A DNA stretch of 64,000 bases from Candidatus Venteria ishoeyi (GTDB lineage Bacteria; Pseudomonadota; Gammaproteobacteria; Beggiatoales; Beggiatoaceae). Within the stretch, counting starts at the first letter, position 1. Every line of letters begins with the position of its first letter. This document shows positions 1 to 8,806 of the stretch, one piece after another. The notes beneath the pieces were generated by a model. The model ran no database searches. It had not been told where the DNA came from and saw only the letters and a list, made by a program, of their open reading frames with translations. The stretch covers positions 1 through 64,000 of the forward strand of contig NZ_JAUCGJ010000013.1 in NCBI RefSeq assembly GCF_030378065.1, in the 5' to 3' direction. The translations under genes and the position numbers were made by a program.

Positions 1-329
1 AAGCCAAACATAGCTCTCATGAGGCGTTCGTTTTTCTGTATTCTGTCAAGATTCAACATTTTTTTGGCTCTGTGGATGACTCAAATTACAAGTTTGTATG
101 TTTTTGTCTTATTTGGCAACATCTCTATTTTAAGTTTTACCGTTAAACATTAGAGATAAATCTGTTCGCCTGAAAGGCGAAGGTTTTAACCTTGTGCATG
201 GAAAATTAAATACTTAATACAATATGGAAGCAATTTTCAGTATCTTTAACAGTCAATGAAGCTTGCATTGAATTCAGGTAAAATAAGCCACTTTCCCAGC
301 TTCTTTTTTTATCAGGATGCGTTTTTATC
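1..329. other. Intergenic region upstream of the aminotransferase
   Basis: No convincing gene is seen in these 329 bases. A small perfect hairpin (7-bp arms at 165-171 and 175-181, 3-base loop) is followed by a short GGTT-TT-AACC palindrome at 182-191. No T-run follows, so it does not look like a classical terminator. A pyrimidine-rich stretch (CTTCTTTTTTT) precedes the ATG at 330, and the ribosome binding site is weak (AGGATG near 314). The left edge of the window may cut off the end of an upstream gene. Confidence 0.5.
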
Positions 330-1613
330 ATGGCACACTTAAGTATTGAACAACTAAGCGAACAAGAACGGCAGCTTTCAGCGCGTTATCAGGGCTTTTT
401 ACAAGCCGGTTTAAATCTGGATTTAACCCGTGGCAAGCCCAGTACCGAGCAACTGGCTCTTTCTGATGCTTTAGACGGTATTTTGGCGGGCAATTATAAA
501 ACCCGTGACGGTGTGGATGTACGCAATTATGGCGGCATAAACGGTATTCCTGAAGCGCGTGAGCTTGGCGCAGCCTTACTGGGTGTCAGCTCTGAGCAAA
601 CTTTGGTGGGTGGCAACAGCAGCCTGACCTTAATGTATCAGTATATGATGTTTTGTATGTACATTGGTATACAGGGCGAAAACAGCGCCTGGTTTATTGA
701 AGCCGCAGGCAAACCGGTTAAATTTTTATGCGTGGTACCCGGTTATGACAGGCATTTTACGATTTGTGAATCCCTGAACATAGAAATGATTAATATTGAT
801 ATGACTGCAAGCGGCCCGGATATGGCGCAGGTTGAGGCTTTAGTTAAAGCCGACAATAATATCAAGGGCATCTGGTGCGTACCGAAATATTCCAACCCCA
901 GTGGCGAGTGTTATTCAAAAGCAACTGTGCAACGCTTGGCGCAGCTTGGCAATATCGCGGGTAAAAATTTCCGTATTATGTGGGATAACGCTTATGCAGT
1001 GCATGATCTGGATACAGTGCTCGATTTAGCCAATATTATGGATGCCTGTCAGCAAGCGGGTATGACAGACAGCGTATTTATTACCGGCTCTACTTCAAAA
1101 ATCACCTTTGCCGGAGCTGGTGTTAGTTTTGCCGGTAGTTCAGTTGATAATCTCAAGCATTTTAAAAACTGGTTGAGTGCGCAAACCATAGGCCCGGATA
1201 AGGTCAATCAATTGCGTCATGTGCGTTTTTTGAAAAATCATGCGGGTCTGCTGGCGCATATGGAAAAACATGCGCTGATTTTAAAACCTAAATTTGATCG
1301 GGTGCAGGAACATTTAACAGCGGCTTTAGAGGGGCAGGGTGTTGGGAATTGGACAATACCTCAGGGTGGTTATTTTGTGTCTTTTAATACCTTGCCGGGT
1401 CTGGCAAAAGAAGTGGTGCGTCTGACGGGAGAAGCGGGGGTCAAGCTGACACCCGCAGGCGCAACATTTCCTTATCAAACAGACCCCCAGGATTGTAATA
1501 TTCGTATCGCGCCCAGTTTCCCCAGTCTGGAGGAAATTGATCAGGCAATGCCGGTGTTTATCACTTGCGTGCAATTAGCCAGTGTGCGCCAGCAGATAGC
1601 ACAAAATAGCTAA
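330..1613 (+). CDS. Aspartate aminotransferase-like PLP enzyme (class Ic, MocR-like fold family)
   Basis: A 427-residue fold-type I aminotransferase. The N-terminal signature LDLTRGKPS and the motif GGNSSLTLMYQ are typical of the PF12897 family (the 1c aspartate aminotransferases such as the actinobacterial AspT), not of classical AspC. The PLP-binding lysine is K257 in GSTSKITFAG, and the substrate-carboxylate arginine probably lies in NIRIAPSFPS near the C-terminus. The expected reaction is cytoplasmic aspartate plus 2-oxoglutarate to oxaloacetate plus glutamate. Length matches the family (about 420-430). It stands alone: the next gene is convergent. Substrate specificity is inferred from family only. 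Confidence 0.85.
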   Translation: MAHLSIEQLSEQERQLSARYQGFLQAGLNLDLTRGKPSTEQLALSDALDGILAGNYKTRDGVDVRNYGGINGIPEARELGAALLGVSSEQTLVGGNSSLTLMYQYMMFCMYIGIQGENSAWFIEAAGKPVKFLCVVPGYDRHFTICESLNIEMINIDMTASGPDMAQVEALVKADNNIKGIWCVPKYSNPSGECYSKATVQRLAQLGNIAGKNFRIMWDNAYAVHDLDTVLDLANIMDACQQAGMTDSVFITGSTSKITFAGAGVSFAGSSVDNLKHFKNWLSAQTIGPDKVNQLRHVRFLKNHAGLLAHMEKHALILKPKFDRVQEHLTAALEGQGVGNWTIPQGGYFVSFNTLPGLAKEVVRLTGEAGVKLTPAGATFPYQTDPQDCNIRIAPSFPSLEEIDQAMPVFITCVQLASVRQQIAQNS

Positions 1614-1615
1614 TT

Positions 1616-1632
1616 AAAAACCTGGAAGGTTT
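1616..1632. repeat. Half copy of the CCTGGAAGGT palindromic repeat
   Basis: AAAAACCTGGAAGGTTT, just after the aminotransferase stop, matches one arm of the 33-bp palindromes at 2761-2793 and 61507-61539. It probably represents a decayed copy of the same intergenic family. Confidence 0.45.
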
Positions 1633-1662
1633 AAGCGGACAGTGCTGGTTTTATGCCGGAAC

Positions 1663-2745
1663 TCATTGCTGGTTTTCAGCCTGCTTTGCCTTGCGCGCCA
1701 ACAAAGCCGCATGAGCGGCTTTTTCTGTATCCATCAGAATTGCAATCCAGCGGGTTTCTGGGTAGGATTCCAGCACGATTTTGACCGTCATGGTGAGTGG
1801 CAAAGACAGTAACATGCCAACCGGCCCCAATACCCAACCCCAGAATAACAAGGACAGTAAGACCACCAGCGTTGACAAGCCCAGTCCCCGCCCCATCAAG
1901 CGGGGTTCGATAAAATTCCCCCAGAAGGTGTTAATAAATAAATAACCGATGGCGGTATAAAGACCGCTGACTGGGCCGAGCTGTAACAAAGCCAGCACCA
2001 CGGCGGGAACGGCGGCAATCAAAGATCCGATATTAGGTACATAGTTCAGAAAAAACGATAAAGTTGCCCAAAGCAAAGGGTAATCCACACCCAGCAGCGT
2101 TAATAATAACCAAACACAAAAACCTGTGGCAAGACTGATAAGTGTTTTCAGCATGATATAGCGGTTGATGTTTTCCGCCACTTTTTCAAAATGTTTTTTG
2201 CTTCTTTCCGGTGTTTTTAAAATCACATCCAGTTTCAGCGGCACATGTACCGCTTCCTGTAACATGAAAATTACCAGCAATAAAATTAAAAATGCTTCCG
2301 ACAGGATGTTGCCCACACCGCCAATAGTGCGGGTGGTAAATTCAATAATGGTGGTGGAGTTGAAATACTGGGAAAACAAATTGGGTGAGACTTCAATGTT
2401 ATGTTTTAAAAACCAGCTTTGCAGATTATCTTCCCAGGTATTAAAACGCGCCTGATAACCGGGCAGAGATTGCTGGAAATCGGTGAGCGCAGTCGTCAGT
2501 AGAGAAACTAAAAACATTTGCAGAATAATCAGGATGGTGATGACCAGTAGCATTGATACGCCACCGGAAATCTGCCGCTGCTGCAACCAGACCAGCATCG
2601 GGGCGATGATGATGGTGAGAAAAATTGCCAGTAATAAGGGCACCAGCAACACTTGCGCGGCTTTCATGCCTGCAACGAGAATGACAAAAGCGGCGCTTAA
2701 CAGTAAAAATCTGCCACTGATACCGATAGGGTGCATTTGATTCAT
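1663..2745 (-). CDS. AI-2E family transporter (PerM/YdiK-like permease)
   Basis: A 360-residue integral membrane protein of the AI-2 exporter-like family (PF01594). It shows the family pattern: paired N-terminal hydrophobic helices (roughly 10-70), a long soluble stretch (about 80-150), then further helices. The conserved sequence NYVPNIGSLIAAVP lies in the central part, followed by GNFIEPRLMGRGLGLS, a hallmark of the family. Members export small molecules or ions (AI-2 TqsA, Na+/H+ in some), so the substrate cannot be told from sequence. The gene is convergent with the aminotransferase and lies downstream of a palindromic repeat that separates it from the glycosyltransferase gene. Confidence 0.85.
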   Translation of the reverse strand: MNQMHPIGISGRFLLLSAAFVILVAGMKAAQVLLVPLLLAIFLTIIIAPMLVWLQQRQISGGVSMLLVITILIILQMFLVSLLTTALTDFQQSLPGYQARFNTWEDNLQSWFLKHNIEVSPNLFSQYFNSTTIIEFTTRTIGGVGNILSEAFLILLLVIFMLQEAVHVPLKLDVILKTPERSKKHFEKVAENINRYIMLKTLISLATGFCVWLLLTLLGVDYPLLWATLSFFLNYVPNIGSLIAAVPAVVLALLQLGPVSGLYTAIGYLFINTFWGNFIEPRLMGRGLGLSTLVVLLSLLFWGWVLGPVGMLLSLPLTMTVKIVLESYPETRWIAILMDTEKAAHAALLARKAKQAENQQ

Positions 2746-2760
2746 GATATTCTCTTTTAA

Positions 2761-2793
2761 AGATCTTCCAGGTTTTTAAAACCTGAAAGATCT
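2761..2793. repeat. 33-bp intergenic palindrome (AGATCTTCC... type)
   Basis: Two 16-base arms (2761-2776 and 2778-2793) are complementary with one mismatch around a single central base. It lies between two minus-strand genes. A very similar 33-mer occurs at 61507-61539, so this is a dispersed repeat family. It may act as a transcription terminator or mRNA-stabilising hairpin; that role is inference. Confidence 0.75.
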
Positions 2794-2809
2794 ATTTATC
2801 TGTATATTT

Positions 2810-5677
2810 CTAAATCTTTATTAGTAAAAGATTTTCCAGTTGTTGTTTTACCGCAGTCTCACCATAATGCTGCTCAATATAGGCCTGACCTTTATCCGCC
2901 AATGCCTGCCATTGCTGGGCATTTTCATAAGCCTGGCACACGGCTTCAGCAAAGCTTGCCGTGTCATCGGCAATCAGTGCATTTTCACCATCTGTCAGAC
3001 CCATGCCTTCTGCGCCAATTGACGTTGTCACCACGGGTAAACCCAAAGACATCGCCTGTCCCAGTTTGCCTTTCATGCCCGCACCATAACGCAGCGGAGA
3101 AACAAATAAACGTCGCTGATTAAACGCAGGTTCCACTTCATCCACCCAGCCGATGGTTTTTATGTATTCGCTGGCGAGGGCTTGCATATTGGTTTTCATA
3201 TGACTACCCAGTAAATATAGCTTAATTCCCGGCAATTTTTTCTGAATCAAGGGGAACACTTCTTCAACAAAATAAAATACCGCATCTTCATTCGGTGCAT
3301 GATCGTAATTGCCAATAAATACCAGGCCATCACGTTGTGCAAAACTTTGTGGGGGCAGTGTCGGGCGGGTGTGGATATTGGGCATCACGGCATATTGCAG
3401 CCAGGGTAAGTCTTTTTGCAGATGTTTACCATCTTCATCAGTGACGGTTAATACCAAATCAGAAATTTTACAATTATGCAGTTCTTTACGTTTGGTGATT
3501 TTGGCTTTGCGGGCAATTTCGACATCATTTTCAATCTCTGCCTGGCGCTGCTCACGGATATAGTGAATATCCACGGTATCGTAAAAAATCGTAGTTTCCG
3601 GTGACAGCAGGCGCACAAAGGGAATGTAACGAAAGCCGACTTCCACCCGTCCGATAAAGGCATAGTCATAAGTCAAATCATGCATCGCCTGTTGTATGGT
3701 GTAATCACCGTGATAGACGGCAATCCCCAGGTCTTCCAGTGCTTGTCGGTAACGCGGTGCGCTGTCGGCATTATCCGCCACAAAAGTGATGTGATAACCC
3801 AGTTTCACCCAGATTTTCAGCAGGGTATATAAACGCAGGGAAGCGGAATCCTGATCAAATTCCAGCAATGTGTCATTCACCACTAACACCGTTGGGCGTT
3901 GTGCGGGATTGATAAAATGACGGGGCTGGCTGAACGCACTTAAATGGGTCGGTAATTGCGCCTGCCAACGTCGGGAAAAAAGCTGCTGCTCGGCAAAAGT
4001 AACGGGGGGCGTGACAATGGCCTGAGCACGTTGGTAACTGAACTTGCTTTGATACAGACTGTGTTTGCCCTGCTGTTCAAATTGCATAAGCATGTCATTA
4101 AGCTGCATTAAGGGCTGGTCGTATTCTGACAATATTGACAAGTCAACCTGCACCAGAGCACTGCGGCGTAAACGTAGCAGTGTGCTGTGACAGGCATTTA
4201 CCTTGCGTCTATAGTTATATTCAGGATGATCGACAGGCATACCTGCTGCCGGATATTTTAAGCCGCCATCGCGCACGGTAATCGCATAGGCCGCCTGAAT
4301 ACGTTGCTTTGCATCCAACTCGCAGGGTATCAACGCAGCAACCTGGGGATCGTGCCATAAATCGGCGGTTTGTTGTAAGAGATTGTTTTCCGGCAGGGCA
4401 TGAACATCACATAAAAAAATGCTGTCAGCCGTGCTTGTCTTTGCTTCCTCAAGTAAAACCGGTAGCGCAGCCGTGTTTTTCACCACCCAGCCCTGGGCTT
4501 CACATTCGGCTTGCTGGCTTGCTGACAAGGCGGAACAAATCCACACTTGCGCGGTTTCTTGTTCAGCCTTTAGCCATTGCTCCCAACGATATAATAAGCT
4601 GCGTAACCTGCTGCCATCTTCTGCTAAAACCAGTCCGCTAACCAGCAATAAATGCTGTGCTGAAGTGGTGCTTAATACGTTGGAAAATTGATGGTTTTTG
4701 GGTGCAGCAGCAACTGTAGTTGATTCTAATGGCTCTGCGGATACCACTGCTTGTAACCAGGGTGATTTTTCCTGGCACCATACTGCCAGCGAAGCTTCAG
4801 GTCTGGCATCGGGGGAATCCAGTTCTATCCAGTAATTTTTACCCGCAGAATTGCTAATGGGTTCAAAACGAATCGGGTGAAATTGATTATCAAACACTTC
4901 CATGCCATCAAATTGCACTACGCGCACCACAGGGCCTGGTTTAACGTGATTGTATTCCCGGATAATCAGACGTAATTGACAAGAATTCACCCGCAGGCAG
5001 GTACCAAATAGTAAATCCAGACGATAAAAATCATTTTCCAGACAATATAAGGTGAAAGCCAGCACGGTTTTGGCATCGCTTAAAAAAAAGGGCTGTTTAC
5101 CCAGTTTTGGGGTGTTTTCCATAAAACATGGCTTGTCTTCACTGCCTGCAATACTCATGAAATTGGGCTGTAATTCTGACAACGGATTGGGCGGTGGCAG
5201 GTGCTTGGTGTAATCTTCAGCCAGCATCAGCAGCCCTGAATTATGGGGCTTGCTCTGGTGGTTTTGGGTTTTGCCAAACAAAGCCTGTACTTGCTTTGCA
5301 ATACTTTCCACCGCAGGCACATGGCGGCGCACTTGCGGCCAGCGTGATGCTTCCAGGCGCTCCATCAAACCGCGTAATTCGGCTTGTAAACGCTCATCAC
5401 CCATTTGCAAGGCCTGTAAATCAGCAGTTTCATCAGCGTGTTCTGAATGGCTGCCCTGTTGCCGCACCCATGCAAGTAAACGTAAATAATCCTCTCGACA
5501 ATCACCCTCACCGGCTAAGGCATAAGCGATAGGCTGCGCAATCAAAGCCCGTTCAAACGCGGGTTTGTTCATACCTGCGGCAAGTTGCTGGCTTAATTCA
5601 TGCAACCTGTCACGTAATGCGGTATTTTCTGCTTGTAAAGATTGCAGTAATTTTTGTGTATCAGGTAAATCAGACAT
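2810..5677 (-). CDS. Large multidomain glycosyltransferase (GT4-type C-terminus)
   Basis: About 955 residues from the ATG at 5677 (MSDLPDTQK). The frame stays open to 5752, but that extension would overlap the divergent kinase gene, so the shorter start is preferred. Order: N-terminal coiled coil (about 1-35); a unique region (about 100-340); a middle region (about 350-560) resembling a degenerate GT-A/GT2 fold; and a C-terminal GT4-like GT-B domain (about 610-950) containing GNYDHAPNEDA, LYLLGSHM, and the donor-binding segment RYGAGMKGKLGQA followed by GLPVVTTSIGAEGM. It probably adds sugars to a surface polysaccharide or protein. Donor and acceptor are unknown. No other polysaccharide genes are adjacent. 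Confidence 0.75.
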   Translation of the reverse strand: MSDLPDTQKLLQSLQAENTALRDRLHELSQQLAAGMNKPAFERALIAQPIAYALAGEGDCREDYLRLLAWVRQQGSHSEHADETADLQALQMGDERLQAELRGLMERLEASRWPQVRRHVPAVESIAKQVQALFGKTQNHQSKPHNSGLLMLAEDYTKHLPPPNPLSELQPNFMSIAGSEDKPCFMENTPKLGKQPFFLSDAKTVLAFTLYCLENDFYRLDLLFGTCLRVNSCQLRLIIREYNHVKPGPVVRVVQFDGMEVFDNQFHPIRFEPISNSAGKNYWIELDSPDARPEASLAVWCQEKSPWLQAVVSAEPLESTTVAAAPKNHQFSNVLSTTSAQHLLLVSGLVLAEDGSRLRSLLYRWEQWLKAEQETAQVWICSALSASQQAECEAQGWVVKNTAALPVLLEEAKTSTADSIFLCDVHALPENNLLQQTADLWHDPQVAALIPCELDAKQRIQAAYAITVRDGGLKYPAAGMPVDHPEYNYRRKVNACHSTLLRLRRSALVQVDLSILSEYDQPLMQLNDMLMQFEQQGKHSLYQSKFSYQRAQAIVTPPVTFAEQQLFSRRWQAQLPTHLSAFSQPRHFINPAQRPTVLVVNDTLLEFDQDSASLRLYTLLKIWVKLGYHITFVADNADSAPRYRQALEDLGIAVYHGDYTIQQAMHDLTYDYAFIGRVEVGFRYIPFVRLLSPETTIFYDTVDIHYIREQRQAEIENDVEIARKAKITKRKELHNCKISDLVLTVTDEDGKHLQKDLPWLQYAVMPNIHTRPTLPPQSFAQRDGLVFIGNYDHAPNEDAVFYFVEEVFPLIQKKLPGIKLYLLGSHMKTNMQALASEYIKTIGWVDEVEPAFNQRRLFVSPLRYGAGMKGKLGQAMSLGLPVVTTSIGAEGMGLTDGENALIADDTASFAEAVCQAYENAQQWQALADKGQAYIEQHYGETAVKQQLENLLLIKI

Positions 5678-5723
5678 TTTTAAGAAATTCCGGGAAATAA
5701 AAATTCTTGAATTATAGCAAGCG

Positions 5724-5729
5724 TATAAT
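5724..5729 (+). promoter_or_regulatory. Candidate -10 box of the two-component operon
   Basis: A perfect TATAAT lies 44 bases before the ATG at 5773, in the 95-base divergent gap between the glycosyltransferase and kinase genes. The matching -35 region (about 5701-5707) is a poor match, so an activator or other sigma factor may be involved. Assigned by eye only. Confidence 0.35.
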
Positions 5730-5772
5730 AAAAGATTCAGATTCAAGCGCAAAAAAACAGGATATAAAAACC

Positions 5773-8148
5773 ATGAGCATTGCGCCTTTGCAACTTCTGG
5801 TAATTGAGGATAACGAAGATGACTTTTTTCTGCTTCAAGATGCTTTAGATACCGCCTTCGATAAAGAAAATATCACAGTTGAGGCACGGCGTATTGATTG
5901 TGCAGCAGCTATGGAAGCAGCACTGCTTGAGCAGAGTTGGGATGTTATTATCAGTGATGTCTGCCTGCCAGATTTCAGCGCACAAGCAGCACTGGAAATT
6001 TATCAGGCGCAGCAGTTGGATATTCCTTTTATTATCATATCAGGGGTGATCCGTGAAGAGGATTCGGTCAGTTTACTGAAAGCTGGCGCACATGATTTTA
6101 TCAGTAAAGAAAATTTTGCGCGCTTGGTGCCTGCCATTTTGCGGGAATTGGGCGATACCGCAGAACGTCACCAACATCAACAAGTTAAAATTGCGTTTCA
6201 TAAAGATGAAGAAATACTGGAGCAGATTTTTGCAACCACTAATTTTCTGCTGGCGTACATGGATAAGTCCTTTAATTTTATCCGGGTGAATCGCGCGTAT
6301 GCCGTGGCAGGAAAAAAGCAGGCTGAAGATTTTATTGGGAAAAATCATTTTCAACTCTATCCCAATCAAGAAAATGAAAAGATATTCCAAAGGGTTGTTG
6401 ATACCGGAAAACCTTATTTTGTACAGGCAAAACCTTTTGAACATCCCGAACAAATAGAGCGTAACACCACCTATTGGGATTGGAGTTTAACGCCAGTGAC
6501 TAATGCTCTGGGAGAAACTACTGGCGTTCTGCTTTCAGTGGTTGATGTGACTGATCGCATCCAGGCCCAGATTCATGCCGCACGTCTGGCAACAGTGGTG
6601 GAACAAGCACCCGTGAGTATTGTAATAACAGATACTGATGCGAATATTATTTACACGAATCCTTATTTTGAAAAAAATACCGGCTATTCTGCACAAGAAG
6701 TATTGGGAAAAAATCCCCGCATGTTGCAAAGTGGTGAACACAAATCAGATTTTTATGAAAATATGTGGGTGCAACTGACACAGGGGAAAACCTGGTTTGG
6801 GCATTTAATCAATCAGCGTAAAAACCATCAGCACTATTATGAAGCGGCATCGATATTCCCCATTAAAGATCAGGCTGGCAAAATTGTTAATTATGCCGCC
6901 GTAAAACGTGACATCAGCGCACAAATACAAGCAGAAAAAGAATTAAAACAGCACAAGAATAACCTGGAAGAACTGGTTACCGCCAGAACCAGTAAGTTGC
7001 AACAACTGGAGCAGGAACTTAAACAAATTTTTGAGCTATCTATTGATATGATCTGCATTGCCAGTATGGATGGTTATTTTCTTAAGCTTAATCCGGCATT
7101 TGAGGACATTCTGGGTTACAGCAAAAATGAATTACAAGCACAATCATTTTTTGCTTTTATTCATCCTGAAGATCGTCAAAAAACAAAAAAGATGATTCAA
7201 ACCCAGTTGGGCAAAGGTATTCAAGTATTACATTTTGAAAACCGTTACCGTTATAAAACGGGTGGATATTGCTGGCTGGAGTGGAATTTTCACCCGGAAC
7301 CTCAAGAACAAAGAATTTATGCGGTGGCGCGTGATATCAGCAAACGCCGACACATTGAACAACAACTCTTGCAGGCGAAAGAGGCCGCAGAAGCAGCAAA
7401 CCGGGCCAAGAGTATTTTTCTGGCGAATATGTCACATGAATTGCGCACCCCCTTAAATGCCATCCTGGGCTTCTCACAGTTAATGACACATGCGCCTGAA
7501 GTCACATTAAAGCAACAAGAACAACTCAATACCATTAATCGCGCCGGTGAGCACCTGTTGACAATGATTAATGATGTGCTGGACTTATCTAAAATTGAAG
7601 CAGGCAAGACCGAGTTGCATCTGGAAAATTTTGATCTGCATAAAATGCTTAAAAATCTGCTTGAGATGTTTATGTTTCGGGCGCAAACTCAAGGACTGAG
7701 TTTGGAGGTGGAGATTGATGACAGTGTGCTTTGTTATATTCAGACTGATCCCGGTAAATTACGCCAGATCATCACCAATTTACTGGGTAATGCGCTTAAA
7801 TTCACCAAAAAAGGGGGCATCACCTTACGCGCAGATTGTCGCCTTGATTCCGATCAGAAACTGTGGTTGCATATTGATGTCGAAGATACGGGGGTGGGTA
7901 TTGAAGCGAATCAGTTACAGGCAATATTTAGCCCTTTTGTTCAGGCGTATTCGATACTTCAGATGGAGCAAAAAGGAACCGGGCTGGGGTTGGCTATTTC
8001 GCGTTCATTCATTGAATTAATGGGGGGCAGTATCCATGCACAAAGCACACCCGGAAAGGGTACTTTATTTCATTTCAAAATTCCGATAAAAAAATCAGCA
8101 GGCCCGCGCCTGTTGACAAAACTCAACAACTGGAAATCACCGGGTTAG
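5773..8148 (+). CDS. Sensor histidine kinase with N-terminal receiver (REC-PAS-PAS-PAS-HisKA-HATPase)
   Basis: 791 residues from the ATG at 5773 (MSIAPLQLLV, preceded by AACAGGA); an upstream in-frame start at 5707 has no good binding site. Domains: REC (about 5-125, acceptor Asp in IISDVCLPDF), three PAS domains (about 145-265, 280-395, 425-535), HisKA with H555 in MSHELRTPLN, and HATPase_c (about 665-775) with N box (TNLLGNALKF), G1 (DTGVGIE) and G2 (GTGLGLAIS). No transmembrane segment is seen, so it is a cytosolic sensor. The zero frame ends at 8148, but the -1 frame continues uninterrupted into a receiver domain that looks like the missing C-terminus of this protein. See the slippery-site entry. 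Confidence 0.9.
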   Translation: MSIAPLQLLVIEDNEDDFFLLQDALDTAFDKENITVEARRIDCAAAMEAALLEQSWDVIISDVCLPDFSAQAALEIYQAQQLDIPFIIISGVIREEDSVSLLKAGAHDFISKENFARLVPAILRELGDTAERHQHQQVKIAFHKDEEILEQIFATTNFLLAYMDKSFNFIRVNRAYAVAGKKQAEDFIGKNHFQLYPNQENEKIFQRVVDTGKPYFVQAKPFEHPEQIERNTTYWDWSLTPVTNALGETTGVLLSVVDVTDRIQAQIHAARLATVVEQAPVSIVITDTDANIIYTNPYFEKNTGYSAQEVLGKNPRMLQSGEHKSDFYENMWVQLTQGKTWFGHLINQRKNHQHYYEAASIFPIKDQAGKIVNYAAVKRDISAQIQAEKELKQHKNNLEELVTARTSKLQQLEQELKQIFELSIDMICIASMDGYFLKLNPAFEDILGYSKNELQAQSFFAFIHPEDRQKTKKMIQTQLGKGIQVLHFENRYRYKTGGYCWLEWNFHPEPQEQRIYAVARDISKRRHIEQQLLQAKEAAEAANRAKSIFLANMSHELRTPLNAILGFSQLMTHAPEVTLKQQEQLNTINRAGEHLLTMINDVLDLSKIEAGKTELHLENFDLHKMLKNLLEMFMFRAQTQGLSLEVEIDDSVLCYIQTDPGKLRQIITNLLGNALKFTKKGGITLRADCRLDSDQKLWLHIDVEDTGVGIEANQLQAIFSPFVQAYSILQMEQKGTGLGLAISRSFIELMGGSIHAQSTPGKGTLFHFKIPIKKSAGPRLLTKLNNWKSPG
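8088..8116 (+). promoter_or_regulatory. Candidate -1 frameshift site: A AAA AAA heptamer plus hairpin
   Basis: Seven As at 8088-8094 are phased exactly as X XXY YYZ in the kinase frame (ATA AAA AAA). A -1 slip puts the ribosome on the codon starting at 8094, which is the frame of the downstream receiver. Directly after the run, bases 8095-8103 can pair with 8108-8116 (9 pairs including one G-T, 4-base loop), with a GC-rich core at 8099-8112. From 8094 to 8178 the -1 frame has no stop and encodes the linker TGLDARQPKWRILVVDDD, which is typical of kinase-receiver hybrids. The alternatives are transcriptional slippage, a real one-base deletion, or a sequencing error in the A run. Confidence 0.6.
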
Positions 8149-8177
8149 ATGCCAGGCAGCCAAAATGGCGGATTTTA

Positions 8178-8792
8178 GTGGTTGATGATGATGCCGTAAA
8201 TCGCAGTTTATTGCAGGAACTTTTAGAACAGAAAGGGTTTAGCGTTTATAGTGCCGAAGATGGTTTTACAGCAATCAGTGCTTTTCAAAAGTGGTCGCCA
8301 CATTTATTGTTATTGGATATGCGGATGCCGCTGATGGATGGTTATCAGGCTGCACGTAAAATCCGTGAACTGCCGGGTGGTAAAGCGGTTAAAATTATTG
8401 CCGTAACAGCCAATGTATTTAAAACGCAACGTGATAAAATTCTTGCTGCCGGATGTGATGACGTTCTTAAAAAACCTTATCATTTTAATGAATTATTTAA
8501 ACATCTGGAGGACGCTCTGGGGGTGCGTTATACTTTTGCAGAAAAACAGCAGGAAATATCAACTGCAACACAGCTTTATTTACAGGCAGAAGACTTGACA
8601 GCACTGCCAGAAATACTGGTAAATGACTTATATGAAGCCACATTATCTCTGGATGAAGAAGCGATAGCACAAATTAATATTCAGATTCAGCAACAACACC
8701 CTGCCGTTGCAAAAGCAATTCAGGCACTGGTCAGTGAATACCATTATGAGCGTTTGCTGGAACTCTGTGAGCAAGCACTCAATATAGAATAA
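8178..8792 (+). CDS. Response regulator receiver domain with helical tail; probable C-terminus of the preceding kinase
   Basis: If translated alone from the GTG at 8178 it gives 204 residues, but that start removes the first beta strand of the receiver fold (RILVV lies just upstream in the same frame, which is open back to 8094). Receiver residues: acidic DDD at the new N-terminus, acceptor D47 in LLLLDMRMP, conserved Thr in IIAVTANV, Lys in DDVLKKPYH. The last ~80 residues form a helical module (ALPEILVNDLY... HYERLLELC) that often ends PAS-kinase hybrids. The missing beta strand and the linker upstream indicate that this domain is made as part of a frameshifted kinase fusion. It is followed after 14 bases by another kinase gene. 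Confidence 0.8.
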   Translation: MVDDDAVNRSLLQELLEQKGFSVYSAEDGFTAISAFQKWSPHLLLLDMRMPLMDGYQAARKIRELPGGKAVKIIAVTANVFKTQRDKILAAGCDDVLKKPYHFNELFKHLEDALGVRYTFAEKQQEISTATQLYLQAEDLTALPEILVNDLYEATLSLDEEAIAQINIQIQQQHPAVAKAIQALVSEYHYERLLELCEQALNIE

Positions 8793-8806
8793 TTAAGGAA
8801 TCAGCA

